Below, piece after piece: positions 44,173 to 55,456 of a stretch of 64,000 nucleotides of DNA. The notes below the pieces were generated by a model. The model had not been told where the DNA came from. It searched no databases and saw only the letters and a program-made list of their open reading frames with translations. The DNA is from Mycolicibacterium thermoresistibile. Lineage in GTDB: Bacteria > Actinomycetota > Actinomycetes > Mycobacteriales > Mycobacteriaceae. Location: contig NZ_LT906483.1 of assembly GCF_900187065.1 (NCBI RefSeq), positions 930,001-994,000 on the forward strand. The letters are read 5' to 3'. The position numbers were made by a program, and so were the translations under genes. Position 1 is the first letter of the stretch; each line of letters begins with the position of its first letter.

Positions 44173-46278
44173 GTGGCACAGAAGGACGTGCTGACCGACC
44201 TTAGGCGGGTACGCAACATCGGCATCATGGCGCACATCGATGCCGGTAAGACCACCACGACCGAACGCATCCTGTTCTACACAGGCGTCAATTACAAGAT
44301 GGGCGAGACCCACGACGGCGCCTCCACCACCGACTGGATGGAACAGGAACAGGAGCGCGGCATCACCATCACCTCCGCCGCGGTGACCTGCTTCTGGAAC
44401 GACCACCAGATCAACATCATCGACACCCCGGGGCACGTCGACTTCACCGTCGAGGTGGAGCGCAGCCTGCGGGTGCTCGACGGCGCCGTCGCCGTCTTCG
44501 ACGGCAAAGAGGGTGTCGAGCCGCAGTCCGAGCAGGTCTGGCGGCAGGCCGACAAGTACGACGTCCCGCGCATCTGTTTCGTCAACAAGATGGACAAGCT
44601 GGGCGCGGACTTCTACTTCACCGTCGACACCATCAAGGAGCGCCTCGGCGCCAACCCGCTGGTGATCCAGCTGCCGATCGGCGCGGAGAACGACTTCGTC
44701 GGCGTCGTCGACCTGGTCGAGATGAAGGCCAAGGTGTGGCGCGGTGAGACCGCCCTGGGCGAGAAGTACGAGGTCGAGGAGATCCCCGCCGAGCTCGCCG
44801 ACAAGGCCGAGGAGTACCGCAACGCGCTGCTCGAGGCGGTCGCCGAGACCGACGAGGACCTGCTGGAGAAGTACCTCGGCGGCGAGGAGCTGACCGTCGA
44901 GGAGATCAAGGGCGCGATCCGCAAACTGACCGTCACCAGCCAGGCGTACCCGGTGCTGTGCGGCAGCGCGTTCAAGAACAAGGGTGTCCAGCCGATGCTG
45001 GACGCGGTCATCGACTATCTGCCCTCGCCGCTGGACGTCGAGTCGGTGAAGGGCCACGTCCCGGGGCACGAGGATCAGGAGATCGCCCGTAAGCCGTCGG
45101 TGGACGAGCCGTTCTCGGCGCTGGCGTTCAAGATCGCGGTGCACCCGTTCTTCGGCAAACTGACCTACATCCGGGTCTACTCCGGCCAGGTCGAATCCGG
45201 TTCGCAGGTGATGAACTCGACCAAGGGCAAGAAGGAGCGGCTGGGCAAGCTGTTCCAGATGCACTCCAACAAGGAGAACCCGGTCGAGCGGGTCAGCGCC
45301 GGCCACATCTACGCGGTGATCGGTCTGAAGGACACCACCACCGGCGACACCCTGTGCGATCCGAACGATCAGATCGTGCTCGAGTCGATGACCTTCCCCG
45401 ATCCGGTCATCGAGGTGGCCATCGAGCCGAAGACCAAGAGCGACCAGGAGAAGCTGGGTACTGCCATCCAGAAGCTGGCCGAAGAGGATCCCACCTTCAA
45501 GGTGCACCAGGATCCCGAGACCGGTCAGACCGTGATCGGCGGCATGGGCGAGCTGCACCTCGACGTCCTGGTCGATCGGATGAAGCGCGAGTTCAAGGTC
45601 GAGGCCAACGTCGGCAAGCCGCAGGTGGCCTACCGCGAGACCATCAAGCGCAAGGTGGAGAACGTCGAGTTCACCCACAAGAAGCAGACGGGTGGTTCTG
45701 GACAGTTCGCGAAGGTCATCATCACCATCGAGCCGTTCACCGGCGAGGACGGTGCGACCTACGAGTTCGAGAACAAGGTCACCGGTGGCCGTATCCCGCG
45801 TGAGTACATCCCGTCGGTGGACGCGGGTGTGCAGGACGCCATGCAGTACGGCGTGCTGGCCGGGTACCCGCTGGTGAATCTGAAGGTGACGCTGCTCGAC
45901 GGTGCCTTCCACGAGGTGGACTCCTCGGAGATGGCGTTCAAGATTGCCGGCTCGCAGGCGCTGAAGAAGGCGGCGCAGATGGCCAATCCGGTCATCCTCG
46001 AGCCGATCATGGCCGTCGAGGTGACCACACCCGAGGAGTACATGGGTGATGTGATCGGCGACCTGAACTCCCGCCGTGGTCAGATCCAGGCCATGGAGGA
46101 GCGTGGTGGTGCGCGTGTCGTCAAGGCGCTCGTGCCGCTTTCGGAGATGTTCGGCTACGTCGGAGACCTGCGGTCGAAGTCGCAAGGCCGGGCCAACTAT
46201 TCCATGGTGTTCGACAGCTATGCCGAGGTTCCGGCGCAGGTGTCGAAGGAGATCATCGCCAAGGCGACGGGCGAGTAG
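44173..46278 (+). CDS. fusA: Elongation factor G
   Basis: The GTPase that drives ribosomal translocation. It has 701 residues with G1 [16 protein letters not shown]3 DTPGHVDFT and G4 NKMDKLG, then domains II to V including VAYRETI and the C-terminal [22 protein letters not shown] 44173 follows a GAGAGAAG-type site. It is the third gene of the str operon; tuf begins 97 bp downstream. Confidence 0.98.
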   Translation: MAQKDVLTDLRRVRNIGIMAHIDAGKTTTTERILFYTGVNYKMGETHDGASTTDWMEQEQERGITITSAAVTCFWNDHQINIIDTPGHVDFTVEVERSLRVLDGAVAVFDGKEGVEPQSEQVWRQADKYDVPRICFVNKMDKLGADFYFTVDTIKERLGANPLVIQLPIGAENDFVGVVDLVEMKAKVWRGETALGEKYEVEEIPAELADKAEEYRNALLEAVAETDEDLLEKYLGGEELTVEEIKGAIRKLTVTSQAYPVLCGSAFKNKGVQPMLDAVIDYLPSPLDVESVKGHVPGHEDQEIARKPSVDEPFSALAFKIAVHPFFGKLTYIRVYSGQVESGSQVMNSTKGKKERLGKLFQMHSNKENPVERVSAGHIYAVIGLKDTTTGDTLCDPNDQIVLESMTFPDPVIEVAIEPKTKSDQEKLGTAIQKLAEEDPTFKVHQDPETGQTVIGGMGELHLDVLVDRMKREFKVEANVGKPQVAYRETIKRKVENVEFTHKKQTGGSGQFAKVIITIEPFTGEDGATYEFENKVTGGRIPREYIPSVDAGVQDAMQYGVLAGYPLVNLKVTLLDGAFHEVDSSEMAFKIAGSQALKKAAQMANPVILEPIMAVEVTTPEEYMGDVIGDLNSRRGQIQAMEERGGARVVKALVPLSEMFGYVGDLRSKSQGRANYSMVFDSYAEVPAQVSKEIIAKATGE

Positions 46279-46374
46279 TCCGGCGTCGGCGGGGGTGGTC
46301 TCCACGCCTGACCACAACTGAAAAGATCAACCCTGCTTTTGTAAGCACCGAACAGAGTCCAGGAGGACACCACA

Positions 46375-47565
46375 GTGGCGAAGGCGAAGTTCGAGCGGAC
46401 GAAGCCGCACGTCAACATCGGGACCATCGGTCACGTTGACCACGGCAAGACCACCACGACTGCAGCAATCACCAAGGTTCTGCACGACAAGTACCCCGAG
46501 TTGAACGAGTCGCGCGCGTTCGAGCAGATCGACAATGCGCCTGAGGAGCGTCAGCGCGGCATCACCATCAACATCTCCCACGTGGAGTACCAGACCGAGA
46601 AGCGGCACTACGCCCACGTCGACGCTCCCGGCCACGCGGACTACATCAAGAACATGATCACCGGTGCCGCCCAGATGGACGGCGCGATCCTGGTGGTCGC
46701 CGCGACCGACGGCCCGATGCCGCAGACCCGTGAGCACGTTCTGCTCGCCCGCCAGGTCGGTGTTCCCTACATCCTGGTCGCTCTGAACAAGGCCGACATG
46801 GTCGACGATCCGGAGCTGCTCGAGCTCGTCGAGATGGAGGTCCGCGAGCTGCTGGCGTCCCAGGAGTTCGACGAGAACGCCCCGGTCATCCCGATCTCGG
46901 CGCTCAAGGCCCTCGAGGGCGATCCCAAGTGGGTCAAGTCGGTCGAGGACCTCATGGAGGCCGTCGACGAGTCGATTCCGGATCCGGTGCGTGACACCGA
47001 CAAGCCGTTCCTGATGCCGATCGAGGATGTGTTCACCATCACCGGCCGCGGCACCGTGGTCACCGGCCGTATCGAGCGCGGTGTGATCAACGTGAACGAC
47101 GAGGTCGAGATCGTCGGCATCCGTCCGGAGACCACCAAGACCACGGTCACCGGTGTCGAGATGTTCCGCAAGCTGCTCGACCAGGGCCAGGCCGGCGACA
47201 ACGTGGGTCTGCTGCTCCGCGGCATCAAGCGTGAGGACGTCGAGCGCGGCCAGGTCGTCGTGCAGCCCGGCACCACCACCCCGCACACCGAGTTCGAGGG
47301 CAGCGTCTACATCCTGTCCAAGGACGAGGGTGGCCGGCACACGCCGTTCTTCAACAACTACCGTCCGCAGTTCTACTTCCGGACCACCGACGTGACCGGT
47401 GTCGTGACGCTGCCGGAGGGCACCGAGATGGTGATGCCCGGTGACAACACCGACATCTCGGTCAAGCTGATCCAGCCCGTCGCGATGGAAGAGGGTCTGC
47501 GCTTCGCGATCCGCGAGGGTGGCCGCACCGTCGGCGCCGGCCGGGTCACGAAGATCATCAAGTAG
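46375..47565 (+). CDS. tuf: Elongation factor Tu
   Basis: Delivers aminoacyl-tRNA to the ribosome. It has 396 residues with G1 [15 protein letters not shown]3 [10 protein letters not shown]4 NKADM and domains II and III ending [13 protein letters not shown] 46375 has AGGAGG at 46361-46366. It is the last gene of the str operon and ends at a strong terminator; only one tuf copy is in the window. Confidence 0.98.
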   Translation: MAKAKFERTKPHVNIGTIGHVDHGKTTTTAAITKVLHDKYPELNESRAFEQIDNAPEERQRGITINISHVEYQTEKRHYAHVDAPGHADYIKNMITGAAQMDGAILVVAATDGPMPQTREHVLLARQVGVPYILVALNKADMVDDPELLELVEMEVRELLASQEFDENAPVIPISALKALEGDPKWVKSVEDLMEAVDESIPDPVRDTDKPFLMPIEDVFTITGRGTVVTGRIERGVINVNDEVEIVGIRPETTKTTVTGVEMFRKLLDQGQAGDNVGLLLRGIKREDVERGQVVVQPGTTTPHTEFEGSVYILSKDEGGRHTPFFNNYRPQFYFRTTDVTGVVTLPEGTEMVMPGDNTDISVKLIQPVAMEEGLRFAIREGGRTVGAGRVTKIIK

Positions 47566-47594
47566 GTCCGCCTACTGATCTGATTCACGCCGGA

Positions 47595-47632
47595 AAGTGG
47601 CGCTCACCCGAAAGGGTGGGCGCCACTTCTGC
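47595..47632 (+). terminator. Intrinsic terminator after tuf
   Basis: aagtggcgctcaccc (47595-47609) pairs with gggtgggcgccactt (47614-47628), one wobble, around a GAAA tetraloop, followed by ctgctttgg. It ends the str operon just before the long tandem repeat. Confidence 0.92.
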
Positions 47633-47679
47633 TTTGGTGGCTGGCGTGTGCGCCGGTCGCGGCCGTGCCGAGCCCGCCG

Positions 47680-48646
47680 CCGCGGGTGTGTGTGGGCTGT
47701 CGCGAGTGTGCGTGGGCTGCGGTGGGTGTGCTTCCACGGCGGTGGGTGTGCGTGGGCGGCGTCGATGGTGCGGGCAGTGTGGTGATTCGGTCGATTCGCC
47801 GCATTGGTGTCACGGTGAGCGTGGTTGTCGCACTGTGGAGTCGGCGTGCGCACGTTGGGGTTTGTCGGTGCACGATGGTGGGCCTCCAGCGGCGGGCCTC
47901 CAGCGGCGGGGCTTCAGCGACGGGGCCCGGGCAGGCGGTTGGGGCAGTGAATGCCCGTCGCGGTGTGTGTGGGCTGCCGCGGGTGTGCACGGGCTGCCGC
48001 GGGTGTGCTTCCACGGCGGTGAGTGTGCGTGGGCGGCGTCGATGGTGCGGGCAGTGTGGTGATTCGGCCGATTCGCCGCATTGGTGTCACGGTGAGCGTG
48101 GTTGTCGCACTGTGGAGTCGGCGTGCGCACGTTGGGGTTTGTCGGTGCACGATGGTGGGCCTCCAGCGGCGGGCCTCCAGCGGCGGGGCCCGGGCAGGCG
48201 GGTGGGGCAGTGAATGCCCGTCGCGGTGTGTGTGGGCTGCCGCGGGTGTGCACGGGCTGCCGCGGGTGTGCTTCCACGGCGGTGGGTGTGCGTGGGCGGC
48301 GTCGATGGTGCGGGCAGTGTGGTGATTCGGTCGATTCGCCGCATTGGTGTCACGGTGAGCGCAGCCGTCGCACTGTCGAGTCGGTGTGCGCACGTTGGGG
48401 TTTGTCGGTGCACGATGGTGGGCTTCCAGTGGCGGGGCTTCAGCGGCGGGGCCCGGGCAGGCGGGTGGGGCAGTGAATGCCCGTCGCGGTGTGTGTGGGC
48501 TGTCGCGAGTGTGCGTGGGCTGCCGCGGGTGTGCTTCCACGGCGGTGGGTGTGCGTGGGTGGCGTCGATGGTGCGGGCAGTGTGGTGATTCGGTCGATTC
48601 GCCGCATTGGTGTCACGGTGAGCGCAGCCGTCGCACAGTCGAGTCA
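47680..48646. repeat. Long imperfect tandem repeat, 263-277-bp unit
   Basis: About 970 bp. The marker string gtcgatggtgcgggcagtg starts at 47761, 48038, 48301 and 48564, giving units of 277, 263 and 263 bp, plus part-units at both ends. The 14-bp size difference matches one extra copy of an internal ~14-bp sub-repeat around gcctccagcggcgg. The plus strand is strongly G- and T-rich. Open frames run through on both strands but shift frame between units, since 277 and 263 are not multiples of three. A repeated protein is therefore not conserved and I regard the block as non-coding. Units contain the palindrome cgtgcgcacg (or tgtgcgcacg). Function is unknown. Confidence 0.9.
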
Positions 48647-48752
48647 CCAGACGCACCCCCGACTCGGTCACCGCACAGACCCGTGTAACGCGGTCGTCGC
48701 CCACCCCGATGTGTAGGACAGTGATTCGTCGATCGGGTTGGGAGTCTGTCTC

Positions 48753-49613
48753 TTGCTGGGCATAACTGGACGGGGTTTGACCGCACGGGGTTTGACTGCA
48801 CTGGCCGGCGCCGCGGCCCTCGCGGCTGCCGCGCTGATCACCTCGGCCGTGACCGCGCACACCGCTGCGGCGGCGCCGGATTGCCCCGACATCCACTGGA
48901 TCGGCGCCGCCGGCTCCGGTGAACGGGACGGCGATCTGACCGCCGACGCCGGGATGGGCACCACCGTCTACCGGTCCTATCAGGAGTTCCGGGAGCTGGC
49001 ACAGCGCGACGGCCGCACCATCACCGCCGAAGCCGTTGAGTATCCGGCGGTCCCGGTGCCCGGCGAGGGCGAGGTGCTCGGCTGGGCCGGCTTCCTCAGC
49101 AGCGTGCGCACCGGCGCCGAGGCGCTCGGAAACCAGTACGCGGCGTTCGTGCAGCGCTGCCCCGACACCACGGTGGTGCTCGCCGGCTATTCGCAGGGCG
49201 CGATGGTCGTGCACCGAAACCTGCACGCGCTCGCGGGAAGCCCGAACTTCGGCGCGGCGCTGCTCGTCGCAGACGGGGACCGGCTGCCCGGCGACACCAC
49301 GGTCGACATGGGCACGGTCACTGCGGTGTCCCGCCCCAGCATGGGTGTCGCGCAGGACTGGCCCATCCTGGCCGGACCGCCCACCACGCCGCTGCCGCCC
49401 TCGGTGGGCTCCCGCACGATCAGCGTGTGCGACATCGGCGATCCGGTGTGCGACTACGACCCCGCCGCGGGATCGGCGATGACAGCGGAGGGTGTGGCCA
49501 TCCACACCAGCTACGTGTCCGGCCACGGGGAATCGCTGCCGTGGACCGCACCGCTGTACCGCATGCTCGGCTCCGCGCCGGAAAGCGTGCAACTCGCCGC
49601 CGCCGAGGGATGA
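48753..49613 (+). CDS. Cutinase-family secreted esterase
   Basis: A 286-residue exported serine esterase of the cutinase-like (Culp) family. The signal peptide has a long alanine-rich core and likely cleavage after TAAAA. The mature domain begins CPDIHWIGAAGSGE, with nucleophile Ser147 in AGYSQGAMV, catalytic Asp in CDIGDPVCDYD with the conserved disulfide cysteines, and His near AIHTSYVSGHG. Culp enzymes hydrolyse lipid or polyester substrates. TTG 48753 is chosen because GGGAG lies eight bases upstream; TTG 48738 is an alternative. No such gene follows tuf in M. tuberculosis. Confidence 0.82.
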   Translation: MLGITGRGLTARGLTALAGAAALAAAALITSAVTAHTAAAAPDCPDIHWIGAAGSGERDGDLTADAGMGTTVYRSYQEFRELAQRDGRTITAEAVEYPAVPVPGEGEVLGWAGFLSSVRTGAEALGNQYAAFVQRCPDTTVVLAGYSQGAMVVHRNLHALAGSPNFGAALLVADGDRLPGDTTVDMGTVTAVSRPSMGVAQDWPILAGPPTTPLPPSVGSRTISVCDIGDPVCDYDPAAGSAMTAEGVAIHTSYVSGHGESLPWTAPLYRMLGSAPESVQLAAAEG

Positions 49614-49724
49614 TCCGCCGGCCCCACCCCACACCGGCGGTGACGCGTGCCTGTTCACAGGGCGCCGGACCGGTCGCGGCGCTAGTCTGACCGCGTCACG
49701 GCGGCACGGCGACGGGAGCCCGAG

Positions 49725-51463
<1,739 letters not shown>

Positions 51464-51524
51464 CGATCCCCGGTTGCCGGAGGGTGGCTTCCCACTCGCC
51501 GGCGCGATCGTGTAGAACACCCTC

Positions 51525-52700
51525 GTGAGCACAACTGCGGGCATCATCATCGTCGGCGGCGGGCTGGCCGCCGCGCGGACCGCCGAGCAACTGCGCCGGT
51601 CGGAGTTCGGCGGGCCGATCACCATCGTCAGCGACGAGGACCACCTGCCGTACGACCGGCCGCCGCTGTCGAAGGACGTCCTGAGCGGCAAGACCGACGA
51701 CGTCACCCTCAAGCCGGCCGAGTTCTACGCCGAGAACGACATCACCCTGCTGCTGGGCACCGCGGCGACGGCGCTGGACCCGCAGGCCAGGAAGCTGACG
51801 CTGGCCGATGGCCGGGCGCTGGAGTACGACGAGCTGATCATCGCGACCGGCCTGGTGCCCAAGCGCATTCCGACGCTGCCCGACCTCGAGGGCATCCGGG
51901 TCCTGCGCACCTACGACGAGAGCATGGCGTTGCGCAAGCACGCCGGATCGGCGCGCAACGCGGTGGTGATCGGCGCCGGCTTCATCGGCTGTGAGGTGGC
52001 GGCCAGCCTGCGTGGCCTCGGCGTGCACGTCGTGCTGGTGGAACCGCAGCCCACGCCGCTGGCGGGGGTGCTCGGTGAGCAGATCGGTGCGCTGGTGGCC
52101 CGGCTGCACCGCGACGAGGGCGTCGACCTGCGGTGCGGTGTCGGGGTGGCCGACGTGCGGGGCACCGGCGCGGTGGAGAAGGTCGTCCTCGACGACGGCA
52201 CCGAGCTGGACGCCGACCTGGTGGTGGTCGGGATCGGTTCCACGCCGGCCACCGACTGGCTGCAGGGCAGCGGGGTCGAGGTCGACAACGGCGTGGTGTG
52301 CGACGCCGTCGGCCGCACCAACGTGGAGCACGTGTGGGCGATCGGTGACGTCGCATCCTGGCGCAACACCGTCGGAAAGCAAGTCCGCGTTGAGCATTGG
52401 AGCAATGTGGCCGATCAGGCCCGGGTGCTGGTGCCGGCGCTGCTGGGCCAGGAGGTCCCGGTCGCGGCGACGGTGCCGTACTTCTGGAGCGATCAGTACG
52501 ACGTCAAGATCCAGTGCCTGGGCGAGCCGGAGGCCGGCGACACCGTGCACGTGGTCAGCGACGACGGCCGCAAGTTCCTGGCCTATTACGAACGCGACGG
52601 GGTGCTGACCGGTGTGGTCGGCGGGGGGATGCCCGGCAAGGTGATGAAGGCCCGGGCCAAGATCGCCGCCGGCGCCCCGATCAGCGAGGTCCTGGAGTAG
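51525..52700 (+). CDS. FAD-dependent ferredoxin-reductase-type oxidoreductase
   Basis: A 391-residue two-dinucleotide-domain flavoprotein: FAD motif IIIVGGGLAAARTAEQL, PYDRPPLSK, NAD(P)H motif VVIGAGFIGCEVAASL, and FAD ribityl motif VWAIGDVA, as in ferredoxin reductases of P450 and Rieske systems. It is Rv0688-like. The electron partner is not obvious; no ferredoxin gene is adjacent. A TAGAAC box (51513-51518) ends 6 nt before GTG 51525, suggesting a leaderless mRNA separate from the SDR. It ends just before a 15-bp tandem repeat. Confidence 0.88.
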   Translation: MSTTAGIIIVGGGLAAARTAEQLRRSEFGGPITIVSDEDHLPYDRPPLSKDVLSGKTDDVTLKPAEFYAENDITLLLGTAATALDPQARKLTLADGRALEYDELIIATGLVPKRIPTLPDLEGIRVLRTYDESMALRKHAGSARNAVVIGAGFIGCEVAASLRGLGVHVVLVEPQPTPLAGVLGEQIGALVARLHRDEGVDLRCGVGVADVRGTGAVEKVVLDDGTELDADLVVVGIGSTPATDWLQGSGVEVDNGVVCDAVGRTNVEHVWAIGDVASWRNTVGKQVRVEHWSNVADQARVLVPALLGQEVPVAATVPYFWSDQYDVKIQCLGEPEAGDTVHVVSDDGRKFLAYYERDGVLTGVVGGGMPGKVMKARAKIAAGAPISEVLE

Positions 52701-52703
52701 CGG

Positions 52704-52793
52704 GAACCGGCCCCGCTAGAACCGGCCCCGCTGGAACCGGCCCCGCTGGAACCGGCCCCGCTAGAACTGGCCGAGGTAGAACTGGCCGAGGTA
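52704..52793. repeat. Six 15-bp tandem repeats at the end of the VOC gene
   Basis: Units start at 52704, 52719, 52734, 52749, 52764 and 52779. Four read gaaccggccccgct plus A or G and two read gaactggccgaggta. The last two are coding on the minus strand and duplicate the pentapeptide YLGQF at the C-terminus of the VOC protein. The gene's TAG stop lies in the unit that ends in cta; sister units carry ctg (CAG) at the same place. Confidence 0.92.
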
Positions 52794-54086
52794 GAACCGC
52801 ATGCCCTGGTCGTCCAGGCACTGGGCGGACCGGCCGTAGGGCTGCTGGGCGGGCTCCTCGATGACCGTGCCACCGGCCTCGCGCACCCGCTGCACCGCGG
52901 CGTCGATGTCGTCGACGGTCCACATCGGCACCGTGACCTGGTTGGCGATCCCGCCGGCGACTCCGGCCATCGGGTGGACCGGTTCGATGGTCCAGCCGTC
53001 GTCGACGCGGCCCGGGGTGAACGTCCAGCCGAGCAGCCGGCCGTAGAAGTCGCGGAACACCGCCGCATCGCGAACCTCGAAGGTGACGTACGAGAGTTCG
53101 CCCGGCCCAGCGCCGTTCAGTGCCGGCCGGGGCGTGTCCCCGCTCGGCCGGTACACCGCGAACGGGTTCCCCAGTGCGTCGGTGGCGTCCAGCACCGTGC
53201 CCTGGTCGAACTCCCGGGTCGGGCCGGGCCGGCCACCGCCGTCGATGATCGCCTGGCGGGCCGCGTCCAGATCGGTGACCGCGTAGCAGCAGAACATCGT
53301 CCTGGCGTCCGGGACCCGGTGGATCCCGATCGGCCCGGTGGTGTTGGTGACCTGGTTGCTGTCCGGGTCCCACTGCCAGCCCAACACCTGCCGGTAGAAC
53401 TGCGCGGCCCGCTGCGGATCGGGCACCCACAGTGCGACGTAGCCGATGTCGCCGTGCTGGATCCGCGCCGACGCGCCGGTGAGGGGGCCGGACAGCATCC
53501 ACCGGTGGCCGAACGGGTCGACGATGGCGGCGGAGCGTGCGCCGTGCGCCTCGTAGGGTTCGCGCTGCACCGTCGCGCCGTGCCGGCGGGCCCGCTGCAA
53601 CGCCGCGTCGGTGTCCGCAACCGGCAGCACCAGGCTCATCGACACCGCCTCGGGCGCAGGCGCTCTCAGCCCGAGCTCGGGATACTCGTCGGCGAGGTAG
53701 AACACCCCGCCGGCCAGCGTCAGTTCGGCGTGGCCGATGCGTCCGTCGTCCATCACCACCGGTTCACCGGACAGCGTGGCGCCCAGCGCCTCGACGTACC
53801 AGTCGATGGCGGCCCGGGCGTCGGCGACGTTGAGGTACGGCACCGCCGCCGGCCGCGGCGGGGTGGTGGCCGCTGGTTCGGCCGTTCCGGTCGATCCGGT
53901 CAGCTCGGTCAGCGCCGTCTGGGTACCGCTCATGACAACTCCCTCCGTATGCGGCCGGTCGGCGAGAAACCGGGCCGCGGATTCCAGTCGGGCGCGCAGG
54001 CGCGCCGCGAACGCCGGATCGGGCTGCACCGGACGGTCGCCACCACGCAGCACGTCCAGCGGGTCCCGGCTGTGGTGCTGGTTCAT
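52761..54086 (-). CDS. Three-domain VOC (glyoxalase-fold) protein coupled to an ECF sigma factor
   Basis: A 441-residue protein. Residues 1-50 are a leader similar to those of sigma-associated proteins (DPLDVLRGGD, PDPAFAARLRARLE). Three VOC domains follow: about 75-200 (VPYLNVADARAAIDWY to DPFGHRWML), 208-310 (GYVALWVPDPQRAAQFY to GNPFAVY) and 325-435 (LSYVTFEVRDAAVFRDFY to GMRFYLGQF). VOC domains bind metals and act in lyase, dioxygenase or antibiotic-binding roles. ATG 54086 overlaps the sigma-factor stop as ATGA, so I take it as the start; ATG 53932 (MSGTQTALT) would remove the leader. The last residues YLGQF are duplicated by a 15-bp repeat. Confidence 0.82.
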   Translation of the reverse strand: MNQHHSRDPLDVLRGGDRPVQPDPAFAARLRARLESAARFLADRPHTEGVVMSGTQTALTELTGSTGTAEPAATTPPRPAAVPYLNVADARAAIDWYVEALGATLSGEPVVMDDGRIGHAELTLAGGVFYLADEYPELGLRAPAPEAVSMSLVLPVADTDAALQRARRHGATVQREPYEAHGARSAAIVDPFGHRWMLSGPLTGASARIQHGDIGYVALWVPDPQRAAQFYRQVLGWQWDPDSNQVTNTTGPIGIHRVPDARTMFCCYAVTDLDAARQAIIDGGGRPGPTREFDQGTVLDATDALGNPFAVYRPSGDTPRPALNGAGPGELSYVTFEVRDAAVFRDFYGRLLGWTFTPGRVDDGWTIEPVHPMAGVAGGIANQVTVPMWTVDDIDAAVQRVREAGGTVIEEPAQQPYGRSAQCLDDQGMRFYLGQFYLGQF

Positions 54087-54607
54087 GACGTCCCTCCTTC
54101 CCGATCCGGATAGGCCCGCCGGAATGCGCGGCGGGCGCGTACCAACAGCGCCTCGGTGGCGTGCACGGTGCGGCCGATCAGGTGCGCGCACTCGGGCACC
54201 GAGCAGTCGTCGAGGTAGCGCAACGCCAACACGGTGCGGTGCTGATCCGGCAGCCGGGCCAGCACGCTTTCGGCGACGATGCGGTCCAGTTCGGCGTCCC
54301 ACTGGTCGGTGGGTTCGTCCGGTTCGGGCACCTCGGCCACCGACACGCTCTGCCGGTGATGGCGGCGGCGGTAGTGGTCGGCCAGTTTGTGGCGGGCCAC
54401 CCCGATCAGCCACGGCACCGATATCGGCGTGTGGGCGTCGCGGTGCGCGGCGTCCATCGCGGCCAGAAAGGTCTCCGAGGTGAGATCCTCGGCGGTGGCG
54501 CGGTCGGCGCAGCGCCGGACGAAGTAGCCGTACACCACCGGCAGCGCTTCGTCGTACAGATCCAGCAGCGCCTGCGGCGCGGGCTGGGGGTCCGGTTCGA
54601 CGCTCAC
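54083..54607 (-). CDS. ECF-family sigma factor
   Basis: A 174-residue extracytoplasmic-function sigma factor. Region 2 is at residues ~12-75 (LYDEALPVVYGYFVRR, AEDLTSETFLAAM, WLIGVARHKLADHYRR) and region 4 at ~112-165 (LARLPDQHRTVLALRYLDDCSVPECAHLIG, here in part). No separate anti-sigma gene is seen. Its stop overlaps the start of the three-domain VOC gene (ATGA), so they are co-translated; the VOC protein may be its regulator. It lies 39 bp after mftR on the same strand. Confidence 0.88.
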   Translation of the reverse strand: MSVEPDPQPAPQALLDLYDEALPVVYGYFVRRCADRATAEDLTSETFLAAMDAAHRDAHTPISVPWLIGVARHKLADHYRRRHHRQSVSVAEVPEPDEPTDQWDAELDRIVAESVLARLPDQHRTVLALRYLDDCSVPECAHLIGRTVHATEALLVRARRAFRRAYPDREGGTS

Positions 54608-54646
54608 ACCTCTATCGTCGTCGCGAGCGCCGGAACTCCGACGCCT

Positions 54647-55261
54647 TCAGGCGAACTTTTTTCCGTCGAGGGCGTCGAGCCCGGGCCGGATCGCGTCGAA
54701 CGCGTCGGCCAGCGCCTGCGCCAGCGGCACCGATTCGTCGGCCAACCAGTACGCATAGGCCGACAACGCCACCCCGAGCATGGTCCAGGCCACGGTCTGG
54801 GGCACCAGGTCCGACGGGGCCAGCCCGAGGCGTCGGGCCACGAAGTCGGCGACCACCGCGCGCCACCCGGCGTACATCGTCATCGAATGGGCCTGCAGGG
54901 CGTCGGTCTGCAGGATCACCCGCATCCGTCTGCGGTGCCGGCCGGTCTCGTCCTCACCGAAGTCGTTGAACGCCAGCAGCATCGACCGCAGCGCGGCGCC
55001 GATCGGGACGTCCGGGCCGATCCCGTCGAGCAGATCGCGCATCCGGTCCAGGTGGGCGTCGAAATCCCCCCACGGGATGGCGTTCTTGGACGGGTAGTAA
55101 CGGAACAGGGTGCGCCGGCCGATCCCGGCCGCCGCCGCCACATCATCGACGCTGACCTCGTCGAAGCCGCGGTCGGCGAACAGGTCGAGCGCCACGTCGG
55201 TGATGTGGTCCTGGGTGGTGGCAGGCCGCCGCCCGGGACGTCCCCCCGCTTGCCGACCCAT
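54647..55261 (-). CDS. mftR: Mycofactocin regulator MftR (TetR family)
   Basis: A 204-residue TetR protein with HTH at residues ~15-60 ([36 protein letters not shown]) and an all-helical ligand domain. It is divergent from mftA, as in other mycobacteria where MftR controls the mft genes and senses long-chain acyl-CoA. ATG 55261 is five bases behind AAAGGGG; GTG 55267 is two codons earlier. A candidate operator lies at 55296-55310. The ECF sigma factor and VOC genes follow on the same strand, which is not so in M. tuberculosis as I recall. Confidence 0.9.
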   Translation of the reverse strand: MGRQAGGRPGRRPATTQDHITDVALDLFADRGFDEVSVDDVAAAAGIGRRTLFRYYPSKNAIPWGDFDAHLDRMRDLLDGIGPDVPIGAALRSMLLAFNDFGEDETGRHRRRMRVILQTDALQAHSMTMYAGWRAVVADFVARRLGLAPSDLVPQTVAWTMLGVALSAYAYWLADESVPLAQALADAFDAIRPGLDALDGKKFA

Positions 55262-55295
55262 CCGCACCCCTTTCGACCACCCGCCGCTTTTATTC

Positions 55296-55316
55296 TGGCA
55301 CCGGATGCCATATCCT
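55296..55316. promoter_or_regulatory. Candidate MftR operator and mftA promoter
   Basis: tggca (55296-55300) and tgcca (55306-55310) form a 5-5-5 inverted repeat in the 102-bp mftR-mftA gap, followed by a TATCCT -10 box (55311-55316). Binding here would block mftA transcription. The assignment is by position. Confidence 0.5.
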
Positions 55317-55363
55317 AGCGACCTGGATCACAGTATCGGGCCGAATCGAGGAAGGGACGGCAC

Positions 55364-55453
55364 ATGGAGCAGGAACAGCACACCGACACCGAACTGGTCA
55401 CCGAGACCCTGGTCGAAGAGGTGTCCATCGACGGGATGTGCGGGGTCTACTGA
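55364..55453 (+). CDS. mftA: Mycofactocin precursor peptide MftA
   Basis: A 29-residue ribosomal peptide ending in IDGMCGVY. The C-terminal Val-Tyr is decarboxylated and crosslinked by MftC, and the released AHDP-type core becomes the redox cofactor mycofactocin. The N-terminal part is the leader recognised by MftB. It starts at ATG 55364 behind GAGGAAGGGA (55348-55357). It is too short for ordinary gene callers. mftB begins 3 bp after its stop. Confidence 0.97.
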   Translation: MEQEQHTDTELVTETLVEEVSIDGMCGVY

Positions 55454-55456
55454 CCG

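Noticed and set aside
47680..48646. CRISPR array or prophage remnant
   Set aside because: Units are long and contiguous without unique spacers, there are no cas or phage genes, and internal variation is by small indels.
47604..48716. Several repeat-rich open frames on both strands in the tandem-repeat block
   Set aside because: Unit lengths of 277 and 263 shift the frame between copies, so no single repeat peptide is maintained. Open frames result from lack of stops in GC/GT-rich DNA.
53932..54086. Separate small gene between the sigma factor and VOC protein
   Set aside because: The frame is continuous with the VOC domains and the ATGA overlap supports one longer protein. An internal ATG at 53932 remains possible.
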